DNA of 64,000 nt. Source: Poseidonocella sp. HB161398 (lineage in GTDB: Bacteria; Pseudomonadota; Alphaproteobacteria; Rhodobacterales; Rhodobacteraceae). How positions within the stretch are numbered: position 1 is the first letter of the stretch; each line of letters starts with the position of its first letter. The translations under genes and the position numbers were made by a program. Shown in pieces: positions 44,328 to 52,699 of the stretch. Where the stretch lies: positions 62,001 to 126,000 of the forward strand of contig NZ_VATA01000011.1 of NCBI RefSeq assembly GCF_005870025.1, in the 5' to 3' direction. The notes beneath the pieces were generated by a model. It worked only from the letters and a program-made list of their open reading frames with translations. It was not told the origin of the DNA and ran no database searches.

Positions 44328-44382
44328 TCGATCGGTTTCTTGCGGGGAATAAATCTTCCCCATAACTGCAAGGACACCGATC

Positions 44383-45186
44383 GTGACCAGCCCGCTTCTC
44401 GATGACCCACGGCACCTGCGCGCGGAAATCCGCGCCGGGCGCTTCGACCGCTCGACCACCGGCGTCGGCGGCAATGCGCTCCAGGCCAATCTCGCCATCC
44501 TGCCCGAGGCGGAGGCGGCGGAGTTCCTGCGCTTCTGCCAGAAGAACCCGCAGCCCTGCCCGCTGATCGCCGTGGGCGAGCCGGGCGACCCGTCGCTGCC
44601 GACGCTGGGCGAGGGGATCGACCTGCGCTTCGACGTGCCCCGCTACCACATCTGGCAGGACGGGGTGATGGTGGGCGAGGTCGCCGATCTCGCCGACCAC
44701 TGGCGCGACGACCTCGTCTCCTTCGCCATCGGCTGCTCCTTCAGCTTCGAGGCCGCGCTGGCCGAGGCGGGCATTCCGCTGCGCCACCAGGAGAACGGCA
44801 CCGTCGTGCCGATGTACCGCTCGGGGCTGCAGACCCGTCCCGCCGGGCGCTTCCACGGCCCCGTCGTGGTCTCGATGCGGCCGATGCCGGTGCGCGACGC
44901 GATCGAGGCGGTGAAGATCTGCGACCGCTTCCCGCTGGCCCATGGCGCGCCGGTCCATATCGGCGATCCGGCGGAGATCGGCATCGCCGACGTGATGCGC
45001 CCAGATTACGGCGACGCCCCCGAGATCCGCGCGGGCGAGGTGCCGGTCTTCTGGGCCTGCGGCGTCACCCCCCAGGCGGCCATCGCCCAGGCGAAGCCCG
45101 GCTTCGCGATTTCCCATGCGCCCGGCCACATGCTGGTGACCGACATTCCCGCCCCGCAGGCGGAACGGCGCATCGCGGCCGTCTGA
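44383..45186 (+). CDS. D-glutamate cyclase-like protein (DUF1445 family)
   Basis: A 267-residue member of the DUF1445 family, whose mitochondrial relative converts D-glutamate to 5-oxo-D-proline. Conserved features are RAEIRAGRFDRSTTGV at the N terminus, VSFAIGCSFSFEAALAEAGI, HGPVVVSMRPMPVRDAIEA, FWACGVTPQAAIAQAKP and the C-terminal HAPGHMLVTDIP. Length is normal for bacterial members (about 265). It leads an operon with a TRAP importer and 5-oxoprolinase subunits, so a D-glutamate to 5-oxoproline step feeding PxpABC is likely. Confidence 0.9.
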   Translation: MTSPLLDDPRHLRAEIRAGRFDRSTTGVGGNALQANLAILPEAEAAEFLRFCQKNPQPCPLIAVGEPGDPSLPTLGEGIDLRFDVPRYHIWQDGVMVGEVADLADHWRDDLVSFAIGCSFSFEAALAEAGIPLRHQENGTVVPMYRSGLQTRPAGRFHGPVVVSMRPMPVRDAIEAVKICDRFPLAHGAPVHIGDPAEIGIADVMRPDYGDAPEIRAGEVPVFWACGVTPQAAIAQAKPGFAISHAPGHMLVTDIPAPQAERRIAAV

Positions 45187-45238
45187 CCGGCCGCCGCACG
45201 CCTCCCCAACAAGAAAACACCCCGACAGGAGACACAGA

Positions 45239-46285
45239 ATGACCGCAATGACCCTCCGCCTCTCGCTGCTGCTCGGCGCCTCGGCGCTGGCCATGCCCGC
45301 CCAGGCCGAAGAGCACCTGACCGCCATCGGCACTTGGAGCAGCGTCTACATCTACCAGGACTTCGAGAAGCCCTTCTGGGAGGGCACGCTCTCCGAGCTG
45401 ACGGACGGCGCGTTCTCCGGCGAGATCAGCAGCCTCGACCAGATGGGCGTGGCGGGACCGGATGTCTACCGGATGCTGGGCGACGGCGTCTTCGACATCG
45501 GCACCACGATTGCAGACTACGCCGTGGGCGACGCGCCCGAGCTGGAGGGGCTCGACGTGCCGCTCCTGGCGATGACCCCGTCCGAGGCGCATGCGATGGT
45601 CGATGCCGCGCGGCCGATGGTGGCGGACATCTTCGCCGAGCGCTTCTATTCCCACGCGCTCGGCATGCTGCCCCACGCGCCGCAGGTGATGTTCTGCCGC
45701 GACGAGGTGGCCTCGCTCGACGACCTGCAGGGCAAGAAGGTCCGCGGCTCGGGCCGGATGACCACCAAGTTCCTCGAGGCGCTCGGCGCCGAGGGCGTCA
45801 ATATCGCCTTCTCCGAAGTGCCCGGCGCGCTGGAGCGCGGCGTGATCGACTGCGCCATCACCGGCGCGGGCTCGGGGCTGTCCGCGGGCTGGTGGGAAGT
45901 CACGGACTACCTGGTGACGCTGCCGCTCGGCGGCTGGGACACGGCCGTCGTGGCGATCAACCAGGACCGCTGGGACGGGCTTTCCCCGGAGCAGCAGGAG
46001 GCGCTGCAGGCGGCGGTGACCACCGGGCTCGAGGACAGGGTCTGGGCCGCCGCCGATGGCGGGCTGGAGCAGGACCTGGCCTGCCTCTCGGGCGCGGAGG
46101 CCTGCGAGGACCCGGTCGGCGCGGAGATGGCGCTGGTCGATTTCTCCGAGGCCGATCTGGAGAAGGTGCGCAGTGTCCTGACCGGCACGGTGCTGCCCGA
46201 CTGGGCAGAGCGCGCCGGGGCGGACTGGGTCGCGCGCTGGAACGGCAGCGTCGGCAAGGTCACCGGCGTCGCGATCGCGCAATGA
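45239..46285 (+). CDS. TRAP transporter substrate-binding protein (DctP family), D-glutamate/5-oxoproline operon
   Basis: A 348-residue periplasmic receptor with a Sec signal peptide (MTAMTLRLSLLLGASALAMP, cut after AQA-E). DctP features are TAIGTWSSVYIYQDFEKPFW, LQGKKVRGSGRMTTKFLEAL with the conserved arginine, GVIDCAITGAGSGLSAGWWE. AGGAGA precedes the ATG. It probably binds a glutamate- or pyroglutamate-like acid, by operon context. Confidence 0.93.
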   Translation: MTAMTLRLSLLLGASALAMPAQAEEHLTAIGTWSSVYIYQDFEKPFWEGTLSELTDGAFSGEISSLDQMGVAGPDVYRMLGDGVFDIGTTIADYAVGDAPELEGLDVPLLAMTPSEAHAMVDAARPMVADIFAERFYSHALGMLPHAPQVMFCRDEVASLDDLQGKKVRGSGRMTTKFLEALGAEGVNIAFSEVPGALERGVIDCAITGAGSGLSAGWWEVTDYLVTLPLGGWDTAVVAINQDRWDGLSPEQQEALQAAVTTGLEDRVWAAADGGLEQDLACLSGAEACEDPVGAEMALVDFSEADLEKVRSVLTGTVLPDWAERAGADWVARWNGSVGKVTGVAIAQ

Positions 46286-46854
46286 CCGGCGGGCGGGGAC
46301 TGACACCCATGTGGGACGCAGTTCACGGCGCGCTCCGGCGCGCCAACCGCCTCGTCGCGCTGCTCCTCGGGGCGGCGCTGATGGCGGTCACCGTCTTCAT
46401 CCTCTTCGAAGTGGCGGCCCGGAAGCTCGGCACCGGCACGATCGGCGGCTCCGAGGAGATCTCCGCCTACGTGATGGCGGCGCTCTCCAGCTGGGGCCTG
46501 GCCTGCGCGCTGGCCGAGCGCGCCCATGTGCGGATCGACTACATCCGCCAGAAGCTGGCCGAGCCGGGCCGCGTGCTGATGGACCTCTTCGCGATGGTCG
46601 TCACCAACGCCACCGTGATCCTGATCGCGGTGAAATGCTGGCCGGTGCTGGAGAAGACGCTGAAGCGCGGCTCTACCGCCAATACCGTGCTGGAGACGCC
46701 GATGTGGATCCCGCAGGGCATCTGGTTCGCCGGCTGGATCTGGTTCGCGGCGACCGCGACGCTGGTCACGCTGGCCGGGATCGCCTTCTTCCTCGACGGA
46801 CGCCGCGACGCGCTGGACCGCGCGATCGGCATGGGATCGGAGCTTGACCAATGA
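46282..46854 (+). CDS. TRAP transporter small permease (DctQ family)
   Basis: A 190-residue four-helix subunit: LVALLLGAALMAVTVFILFE, RKLGTGTIGGSEEISAYVMA, and ALAERAHVRIDYIRQKL are typical. The ATG at 46282 overlaps the binding-protein stop as ATGA; an ATG nine codons later is possible. It overlaps the large permease by four bases. Confidence 0.92.
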   Translation: MTGGRGLTPMWDAVHGALRRANRLVALLLGAALMAVTVFILFEVAARKLGTGTIGGSEEISAYVMAALSSWGLACALAERAHVRIDYIRQKLAEPGRVLMDLFAMVVTNATVILIAVKCWPVLEKTLKRGSTANTVLETPMWIPQGIWFAGWIWFAATATLVTLAGIAFFLDGRRDALDRAIGMGSELDQ

Positions 46855-48131
46855 TCTGGACCATCGGAGCCGCGCTCCTGGGGCTGATGGCCCTGTCGAT
46901 CCCGGTGGGGATCGTGCTCTTCCTCCTCGGCATCGGCGCCGGGCAGGTCTTCTCCTCCTTCCCGCTCCTTCGGGCGCTCGGGCAGATGGTCTGGTCCTCC
47001 TCGGCCAGCTCGACGCTGATCGCGATCCCGCTCTTCGTGCTGCTGGGCGAGATCCTGGTGCGCGGCGGGGTGGCGGCGCGGACCTATGCCGCGCTCGACC
47101 GCTGGATGAGCTGGCTGCCCGGCGGGCTGGTGCATGCCAATATCGCCACCGCGACGATGTTCTCGGCGACCTCCGGCTCCTCGGTCGCGACCGCCGCAAC
47201 CGTGGCCACCGTCGCCATGCCCCAGGGCGAGAAGCTGGGCTACGACCCGCGGCTGTTCTCCGGGGCGATCGCGGCGGGCGGCACGCTCGGCATCCTGATC
47301 CCGCCCTCGATCAACCTGATCGTCTACGGCTTCCTGACCGAGACCTCGATCCCCTCGCTCTTCGTCGCGGGGCTGGTGCCGGGGGTGCTGATGGCGCTCG
47401 GCTTCATCCTGGTGACGCTTGTGCTCTGCCGCGCGCGGCCGTCGCTGGGCGGGCCCTCGATCCGCTACAGCCGGGCCGAGCGGCTCGCGAGCCTGTGGAA
47501 CCTGGTGCCGATCCTGGCGCTCTTCGCGGTGGTCATCGGCTCGATCTACGCGGGCTGGGCGACGCCGACGGAATCCGCGGCGATCGGCGTGGCCATGGCG
47601 GCGGTCATCGCGGCCTGCGGCGACGGGCTGAAGCTGTCCGCGCTGGCCGATGCGCTGATCGGGACGGTGAAGATCTCGGCGATGATCATGCTGGTCATCA
47701 CCGGCGCCTTCTTCCTGAACTTCGCGATGAATGCCGGCGGCATGGGGCGGCAGATCGGCGAGATGATCGAGGGCGCGGGGCTGACCCCGTTCTCGACGCT
47801 GCTCCTCGTGATCGCGCTCTATATCGTGCTGGGCTTCTTCATCGAGACGCTGTCGCTGATGGTCGCGACGATCCCGATCATCGTGCCGATCATGGCCGGG
47901 ATGGGCTTCGACAAGATCTGGTTCGGCGTGCTCCTGATCATCCTGATCGAGATGGCGCTGATCACCCCGCCGGTGGGGCTGAACCTCTTCGTCGTGCAGG
48001 CGGCGCGGCGGACCGGCTCGATGAACCAGGTGATGGCCGGGGCGCTGCCCTATGTCGGCGTCATGCTGGCGATGCTGGTCCTGCTGATCGGCCTGCCGGG
48101 GATGGCGCTGTGGCTGCCCTCGATCCTGTGA
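46851..48131 (+). CDS. TRAP transporter large permease (DctM family)
   Basis: A 426-residue, about 12-helix permease. SSSASSTLIAIPLFVLLGEI, AAGGTLGILIPPSINLIVYG and IEMALITPPVGLNLFVVQAA are diagnostic. Last TRAP gene of the set; a strong hairpin and then the 5-oxoprolinase genes follow. Confidence 0.95.
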   Translation: MIWTIGAALLGLMALSIPVGIVLFLLGIGAGQVFSSFPLLRALGQMVWSSSASSTLIAIPLFVLLGEILVRGGVAARTYAALDRWMSWLPGGLVHANIATATMFSATSGSSVATAATVATVAMPQGEKLGYDPRLFSGAIAAGGTLGILIPPSINLIVYGFLTETSIPSLFVAGLVPGVLMALGFILVTLVLCRARPSLGGPSIRYSRAERLASLWNLVPILALFAVVIGSIYAGWATPTESAAIGVAMAAVIAACGDGLKLSALADALIGTVKISAMIMLVITGAFFLNFAMNAGGMGRQIGEMIEGAGLTPFSTLLLVIALYIVLGFFIETLSLMVATIPIIVPIMAGMGFDKIWFGVLLIILIEMALITPPVGLNLFVVQAARRTGSMNQVMAGALPYVGVMLAMLVLLIGLPGMALWLPSIL

Positions 48132-48146
48132 CCTGACCACTGGCAG

Positions 48147-48173
48147 GCGGCCGCGGCCCATGGGCGCGGCCGC
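48147..48173 (+). other. Strong intra-operon hairpin
   Basis: GCGGCCGCG (48147-48155) and CGCGGCCGC (48165-48173) form a nine-bp GC stem, with a second palindrome CCCATGGG inside the loop. It lies between the TRAP and pxp genes and has no T-run, so it may tune the TRAP/Pxp transcript ratio by processing or partial termination. Confidence 0.5.
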
Positions 48174-48210
48174 TTCCCGGCCCTTTCCCTCTCTGCTAGA
48201 CGTGACCGAC

Positions 48211-48957
48211 ATGATCTCCGTTTCCGACCTGACCCCCGAAGCGCTGCCCGCAGGGGCCGACGGCGTTCTCCTGCGCTTCGCGCTGAAGCCCGGCCCGGCC
48301 GCGATGGCCGCGATGCAGAGCCTGGCCGCAGAGCTGGCCGAGACCCCGCCCGCGGGCATGGCGGAGATCAGCCCGGCGCTGGTCTCGGTGCTGGTGCGCT
48401 ATGACCGCGCCGCCACCAGCCGCGAGGCGCTGGCCGCCGACCTGATGGCCCGCGCCGAGCGGATCGCGGCCGAGCGCCGTCCGGCGCCGGCGCCCGCGCG
48501 GCTCTGGCGCATCCCGGTCGCCTTCGGCGGCGACCACGGCCCGCAGCTGGCCGAGGTCGCCGGGCTGATGGACCTTTCCGAGGAAGCGGCCGTGGCCGGG
48601 ATCTGCGCCGCCGAGCTCAGGGTGCTGGCGATCGGCTTCGCCCCCGGCCAGCCCTATATCGGCCTCCTGCCCGAGAGCTGGAACTTCCCGCGCATGTCGG
48701 CGCTGAACCCGGCCGTGCCGCAGGGCGCGGTGACGGTCGCGGTGCGCCAGATCGTGATGTTCACCGCCGACGGCACCACCGGCTGGCGCCAGGTCGGGCG
48801 CAGCGGGCTGCGGAACTTCCTGCCCGGGCGCGAGCCGCCCATCGCCTTCCGTCCCGGCGACGCGGTCCGCTACGAGCCCGTCCCGGCGGTGGAATTCGAC
48901 GCGCTGCGCGACGCGGCCGACGGCTATGGCGGCGCGAAGCTGGAGCTGCGGGCATGA
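48211..48957 (+). CDS. pxpB: 5-oxoprolinase subunit B (PxpB/KipI family)
   Basis: A 248-residue subunit of the three-part prokaryotic ATP-dependent 5-oxoprolinase. The family pattern is LVSVLVRYDRAATSREAL, the VPVAFGG-like RIPVAFGGDHGPQLAEVAGL, and GFAPGQPYIGLLPESWNFPR. The ATG at 48211 is chosen because the fold begins there; an in-frame ATG 51 bases upstream would add residues without homology, and neither has a strong ribosome site. Coupled to pxpC by ATGA. Confidence 0.93.
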   Translation: MISVSDLTPEALPAGADGVLLRFALKPGPAAMAAMQSLAAELAETPPAGMAEISPALVSVLVRYDRAATSREALAADLMARAERIAAERRPAPAPARLWRIPVAFGGDHGPQLAEVAGLMDLSEEAAVAGICAAELRVLAIGFAPGQPYIGLLPESWNFPRMSALNPAVPQGAVTVAVRQIVMFTADGTTGWRQVGRSGLRNFLPGREPPIAFRPGDAVRYEPVPAVEFDALRDAADGYGGAKLELRA

Positions 48958-49973
48958 CCGGGCTCGCGATCCGCCGCGCCGACGGGCTCATGACCGTGCA
49001 GGATGCCGGGCGTCCGGGCCACATGGCCGAGGGGCTGTCGCGGGGCGGCGCCATGGACCTGCTGGCGCTCTGCGAGGCGGCCGCGCTTCTCGGGCTGCGC
49101 CAGGTGCCTGCCGGGATCGAGATGGCCGGGGCGGGCGGCAGCTTCGCGGTGACCAAGCCCACCCGGCTGGCGCTGACCGGCGCGCCGATGGCCGCCACGC
49201 TCGACGGTGCGCCCCTGCGCTGGAACTGCGCCCATCTGGTCGAGCCGGGGCAGGAGCTGCGCATCGCCGGCACCCAGGCGGGGCTCTACGGCTATCTCGT
49301 GCCCGCGGGCGGCATCGCGACCGAGCCCTGGCTCGGCAGCCGCGCGGCGCATCTGGGCATCGGCATCGGCTGGCTCCTGCAATCGGGCACCGAGCTGCCC
49401 TGCGGCGCGGATCCCGACCCGCTGCGCCCGGCCCGCACGATCCGCGCCGACGAGCGCTTCGAGGGCGGCCGGGTGCGGGTCATGGACGGGCCGCAGACCG
49501 GGCTCTTCGAACCCGAGGTGCTGGACGCTTTCTTTGCCACGGAATTCACGCGCGCCCCGCGGGGCAACCGCCAGGGGGTGCAGCTCGACGCGCCCGCGCG
49601 CTTCACCTCGGAGCATGCCGCCGGGCTGGCCTCGGACGTGATCATGCCGGGCGACCTGCAGATGACCGGCGAGGGGCTGCCCTATGTGCTGATGGCCGAA
49701 TGCCAGACCATGGGCGGCTATCCGCGGATCGGCACGGTGGTCCCGGCCGACCTGCCGCGGATCGCCCAGGCGGCGCCCGGCGCGTCCATCCGCTTCGAGC
49801 GGGTCGCGCTGGAGGAGGCCGACCGGCTCTGGCGCGATGCCGGGCTCTGGATCGCCGAAGCCGCGGCGCGCTGTTCTGCGCTGGTGCGCGATCCGGCGAC
49901 GATCCCCGACCTTCTGTCCTACCAGCTGATCAGCGGCGTGACCGCCGGCGACGACCTGGACCTGACCGCCTGA
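48954..49973 (+). CDS. pxpC: 5-oxoprolinase subunit C (PxpC/KipA, biotin-carboxyltransferase-like)
   Basis: A 339-residue subunit with LMTVQDAGRPGHMAEGLSRG, GAMDLLALCEAAALLG, FATEFTRAPRGNRQGVQLDA and ECQTMGGYPRIGTVVPADLP, all family signatures. With PxpA and PxpB it hydrolyses 5-oxoproline to glutamate using ATP. Despite carboxyltransferase annotation in databases, no biotin domain is present. Confidence 0.95.
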   Translation: MTGLAIRRADGLMTVQDAGRPGHMAEGLSRGGAMDLLALCEAAALLGLRQVPAGIEMAGAGGSFAVTKPTRLALTGAPMAATLDGAPLRWNCAHLVEPGQELRIAGTQAGLYGYLVPAGGIATEPWLGSRAAHLGIGIGWLLQSGTELPCGADPDPLRPARTIRADERFEGGRVRVMDGPQTGLFEPEVLDAFFATEFTRAPRGNRQGVQLDAPARFTSEHAAGLASDVIMPGDLQMTGEGLPYVLMAECQTMGGYPRIGTVVPADLPRIAQAAPGASIRFERVALEEADRLWRDAGLWIAEAAARCSALVRDPATIPDLLSYQLISGVTAGDDLDLTA

Positions 49974-49992
49974 GCCCCGAAGGAGACCACGG

Positions 49993-50757
49993 ATGGCGAA
50001 GACCCTCGATCTGAACTGCGACATGGGCGAGAGCTTCGGCGCCTGGACGATGGGCGAGGACGCGGCGATGCTCGATCTCGCCAGCACGGCCAATGTCGCC
50101 TGCGGCTTCCATGCAGGCGACCCGTCGGTGATGCGCCGCACGATCGCGATGGCAAAGGCGAAGGGGGTGCGGGTCGGCGCGCATCCGGGCTTCGCCGATC
50201 TCTACGGCTTCGGCCGCCGCCGCATCTCGGGCGAGCGCCCGGAGGACCTGGAGGCGCAGCTGATCTACCAGATCGTCGCGATGCAGGGCATGTGCGCGGT
50301 CGAGGGCCATGCCATGACCCATGTGAAATTCCACGGCGCGCTGTCGAACATGGCCTCCGAGGATGCCGGTCTGGCGGCGCTCTGCGCCCGCGCGATCAAG
50401 GCGGTCGACCCGCAGCTGATCTTCGTCACCATGCCCTATTCCGAGCTGGAGCGCGCCGCAGAGGCGGCCGGGCTGCCGCAGGTCTCGGAGGTCTTCGCCG
50501 ACCGCAGCTACACGCCCCAGGGGCGGCTGACGCCGCGCAGCCAGCCGGGCGCGGTGATCCACGCCCCCGAGGTCTCGGCGGGGCAGGTGCTGGAAATGGC
50601 GGTGGGCGGGCGCATCCCCTGCACCGATGGCAGCTTCCTGCCGGTGCAGGCCGACACGCTGTGCATCCATGGCGACACCAGGGGCGCGGTCGAGATCGCC
50701 CGCACGCTGCGCAGCCGGCTCGAGGCCGAAGGCGTCGCTATCGCCGCCTTCGCCTGA
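49993..50757 (+). CDS. pxpA: 5-oxoprolinase subunit A (PxpA/LamB-YcsF family), first copy
   Basis: A 254-residue TIM-barrel-like subunit with the hallmark LDLNCDMGESFGAWTMGEDA, ANVACGFHAGDPSVMRRTI, GAHPGFADLYGFGRRRI and the end LCIHGDTRGAVEIARTLR. It closes the operon DUF1445-TRAP-pxpB-pxpC-pxpA, which would import and convert D-glutamate or 5-oxoproline to L-glutamate. A close paralogue is encoded at 63256. Confidence 0.96.
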   Translation: MAKTLDLNCDMGESFGAWTMGEDAAMLDLASTANVACGFHAGDPSVMRRTIAMAKAKGVRVGAHPGFADLYGFGRRRISGERPEDLEAQLIYQIVAMQGMCAVEGHAMTHVKFHGALSNMASEDAGLAALCARAIKAVDPQLIFVTMPYSELERAAEAAGLPQVSEVFADRSYTPQGRLTPRSQPGAVIHAPEVSAGQVLEMAVGGRIPCTDGSFLPVQADTLCIHGDTRGAVEIARTLRSRLEAEGVAIAAFA

Positions 50758-50769
50758 GCATCGCGGACA

Positions 50770-50791
50770 GGCCCGGGTTCGCGCCCGGGCC
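50770..50791. terminator. Bidirectional hairpin between pxpA and the convergent VOC gene
   Basis: GGCCCGGG, six-base loop TTCGCG and CCCGGGCC form a perfect eight-bp stem between convergent stop codons. Confidence 0.6.
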
Positions 50792-50797
50792 GTGCGC

Positions 50798-51211
50798 TCA
50801 ATGGGCGAAGAGCCCTTCGAAATCGGCGAAGCCCTTGATCTCGATCGGGTTGCCCGAGGGATCGAAGAAGAACATCGTGCGCTGTTCGCCCGGCTCGCCC
50901 TCGAAGCGGATGACCGGCGGAATGTCGAAGGCGATGCCCGCGGCCTGCAGCCGGTCCGACAGCGCCATCCAGTCCGGCAGCGCCAGGACCGCGCCCATAT
51001 GGGGCATCATCACCATGTGATCGCCGACCTTGCCGGTGCGCGTGACCGGGAAGGGCTCGCCCAGATGGCAGGACAGCTGGTGGCCGAAGAAGTCGAAATC
51101 CACCCAGGTCTCGGTGGAGCGGCCTTCCTCGCAGCCCAGAACGTCGCGGTAGAAGACCCGCGTCGCCTCGAGGTCGGTGACATGGAGGGCCAGATGGAAA
51201 AGCGATTTCAT
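50798..51211 (-). CDS. VOC/glyoxalase-fold protein, copy 1
   Basis: A 137-residue vicinal-oxygen-chelate protein (glyoxalase/dioxygenase/bleomycin-resistance superfamily). Two beta-alpha-beta-beta-beta modules are seen: FHLALHVTDLEATRVFYRDV with metal ligand His6, and TMFFFDPSGNPIEIKGFADF with the C-terminal glutamate. It is clearly paralogous to the VOC protein at 52179 (shared LGC-EGRS-E-WVDFDF-GHQ). A LysR gene is read divergently 91 bases away. The reaction is unknown. Confidence 0.9.
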   Translation of the reverse strand: MKSLFHLALHVTDLEATRVFYRDVLGCEEGRSTETWVDFDFFGHQLSCHLGEPFPVTRTGKVGDHMVMMPHMGAVLALPDWMALSDRLQAAGIAFDIPPVIRFEGEPGEQRTMFFFDPSGNPIEIKGFADFEGLFAH

Positions 51212-51241
51212 AGGGGTCTCCTTGATCCTGTTGCGCCCCTG

Positions 51242-51256
51242 CTAGCGGAAAGCTAG
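51242..51256. promoter_or_regulatory. Candidate LysR box between VOC copy 1 and lysR
   Basis: CTAGC-GGAAA-GCTAG is a perfect inverted repeat with T-N11-A geometry (T51243, A51255) in the divergent promoter region, the classical LysR-type site. Confidence 0.6.
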
Positions 51257-51302
51257 GAAAAGGAAAAACATGTTATTCTGGCGCTGAGAGAAAGAAAAGC
51301 CG

Positions 51303-52157
51303 ATGGACATCCGCTTCCTCGACAGCCTGCTCTCGGTGGTGGCCGAGGGCTCCATCGTCGCCGCGGCGCGGGCGCAGGGGCTGACCCCGGCCGCGGTCAG
51401 CCAGCGCATCCAGGCGCTGGAGCGCGAGCTGGGCGTCGCGCTGCTCGACCGCGGCGCCAACCGGGCGGAGCCGACGCGGGTCTGCCGCGACCTGATGGAG
51501 GACATGGACCGGATCGTGGCGCTGTCGCGCGCGCTGAAGGCGCGGGCGGCGCCCGGCGAGGCGGCGGGGAAGATGCGGCTGGGGGCGATCTCGACCATGC
51601 TGACCGGTCTGGTGCCGCCGCTCCTGCGGGCGCTCGGGGAAAGCGCGCCGGGCATCACGCTGCAGATCGAGCCGGGCAGCTCCGCCCAGCTCTGCGAGGC
51701 GCTGCTTGAGGGGCGGCTCGACGCGGCGCTGATCGTGGCGCCGCCGGGCGAGGCGCCGGAGCGGCTGGAGCTGCATCCGCTGCGCAGAGAACCGCTGATG
51801 CTGCTGGCGCCGCCGGGCTCGGGGACGATGCCGCTCGAGGCGCTGTTCCGGCGCTATCCGCTGATCGCCTATGACCCGGCCTCCTGGGGCGGGCGGATCG
51901 CGGCACGTTATCTCGCCGAGCGGGGACTGGCGCCGCGGCTGCTCTGCGCGCTCGACGGGCTCGAGGCGATCTCGGCATTGGTCAAGGGCGGGGCGGGGGT
52001 GTCGCTGGTGCCGCGCTGGCCGGGGCTCGAAGGCGCGCGGCCGCTGCCCGGGGGCGATCTCTATTCGCGGCGGATCGTGGCGGCGCTGCCGCGCGCGCCC
52101 GAGCGTCCGGCCTGCCAGCAGGCGCTGGTGGCGGCGCTGAGGCAGGCGGCGGGGTGA
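51303..52157 (+). CDS. LysR-family regulator paired with VOC copy 1
   Basis: A 284-residue LysR regulator: DIRFLDSLLSVVAEGSIVAA and ARAQGLTPAAVSQRIQALER form the winged helix, then an effector domain (MRLGAISTMLTGLVPPLLRA, RYPLIAYDPASWGGRIAARY, GAGVSLVPRWPGL). It is divergent from the VOC gene and probably controls it. Its 3' end faces the second VOC gene 21 bases away. Confidence 0.93.
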   Translation: MDIRFLDSLLSVVAEGSIVAAARAQGLTPAAVSQRIQALERELGVALLDRGANRAEPTRVCRDLMEDMDRIVALSRALKARAAPGEAAGKMRLGAISTMLTGLVPPLLRALGESAPGITLQIEPGSSAQLCEALLEGRLDAALIVAPPGEAPERLELHPLRREPLMLLAPPGSGTMPLEALFRRYPLIAYDPASWGGRIAARYLAERGLAPRLLCALDGLEAISALVKGGAGVSLVPRWPGLEGARPLPGGDLYSRRIVAALPRAPERPACQQALVAALRQAAG

Positions 52158-52178
52158 CCCGCCGCCCGGTTTCGGGGA

Positions 52179-52619
52179 TCAGACCGCGAAGAGCTGGCCC
52201 AGGTCGCGGAACGCCTTCAGCTCGACCGCATTGCCCGCCGGATCGGCGAAGAACATGGTCGCCTGCTCGCCCGGCTCGCCCTTGAAGCGGACATAGGGAG
52301 CGATGATGAACTCGACCCCGGCCGCGGTCAGGCGGTCGGCGGTCTCCTGCCAGGTCTCCATGTCCATCACCAAGCCGAAATGGCGGCAGGGCACGCCATG
52401 GCCGTCGACCGCGTTGGTCTTCGCCTCGCCCAGCTCCTCGGGCGCGAGATGGGCGACGATCTGGTGGCCGTGGAAGTCGAAATCGACCCATTTCTCCGAG
52501 GAGCGGCCCTCGCCGCAGCCAAGCAGGCCCTTGTAGAAGCCGCGCGCCGCTTCGAGGTCGTCGACCGGGAAGGCCAGGTGGAACGGGCGGATGGATTGGT
52601 CGGTCATCTGTCTCTCCAT
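52179..52619 (-). CDS. VOC/glyoxalase-fold protein, copy 2
   Basis: A 146-residue paralogue of the VOC protein at 50798: FHLAFPVDDLEAARGFYKGL, LGCGEGRSSEKWVDFDFHGH, and TMFFADPAGNAVELKAFRDL with the metal ligands His and Glu kept. It is separated by 80 bases from a divergent LysR gene, repeating the arrangement of copy 1. Substrate unknown. Confidence 0.9.
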   Translation of the reverse strand: MERQMTDQSIRPFHLAFPVDDLEAARGFYKGLLGCGEGRSSEKWVDFDFHGHQIVAHLAPEELGEAKTNAVDGHGVPCRHFGLVMDMETWQETADRLTAAGVEFIIAPYVRFKGEPGEQATMFFADPAGNAVELKAFRDLGQLFAV

Positions 52620-52641
52620 GAGGTTTCCCTCCGGATACGGA

Positions 52642-52660
52642 TTTCCAATCGCGATGGAAA
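52642..52660. promoter_or_regulatory. Candidate operator between VOC copy 2 and lysR
   Basis: TTTCCA-ATCGCGA-TGGAAA is an inverted repeat with perfect six-base arms in the divergent promoter region. It differs from the site of the first module. Confidence 0.5.
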
Positions 52661-52699
52661 ACGGTAAATAATCGCGCTGAGCAACGCGGAATCTGATGA

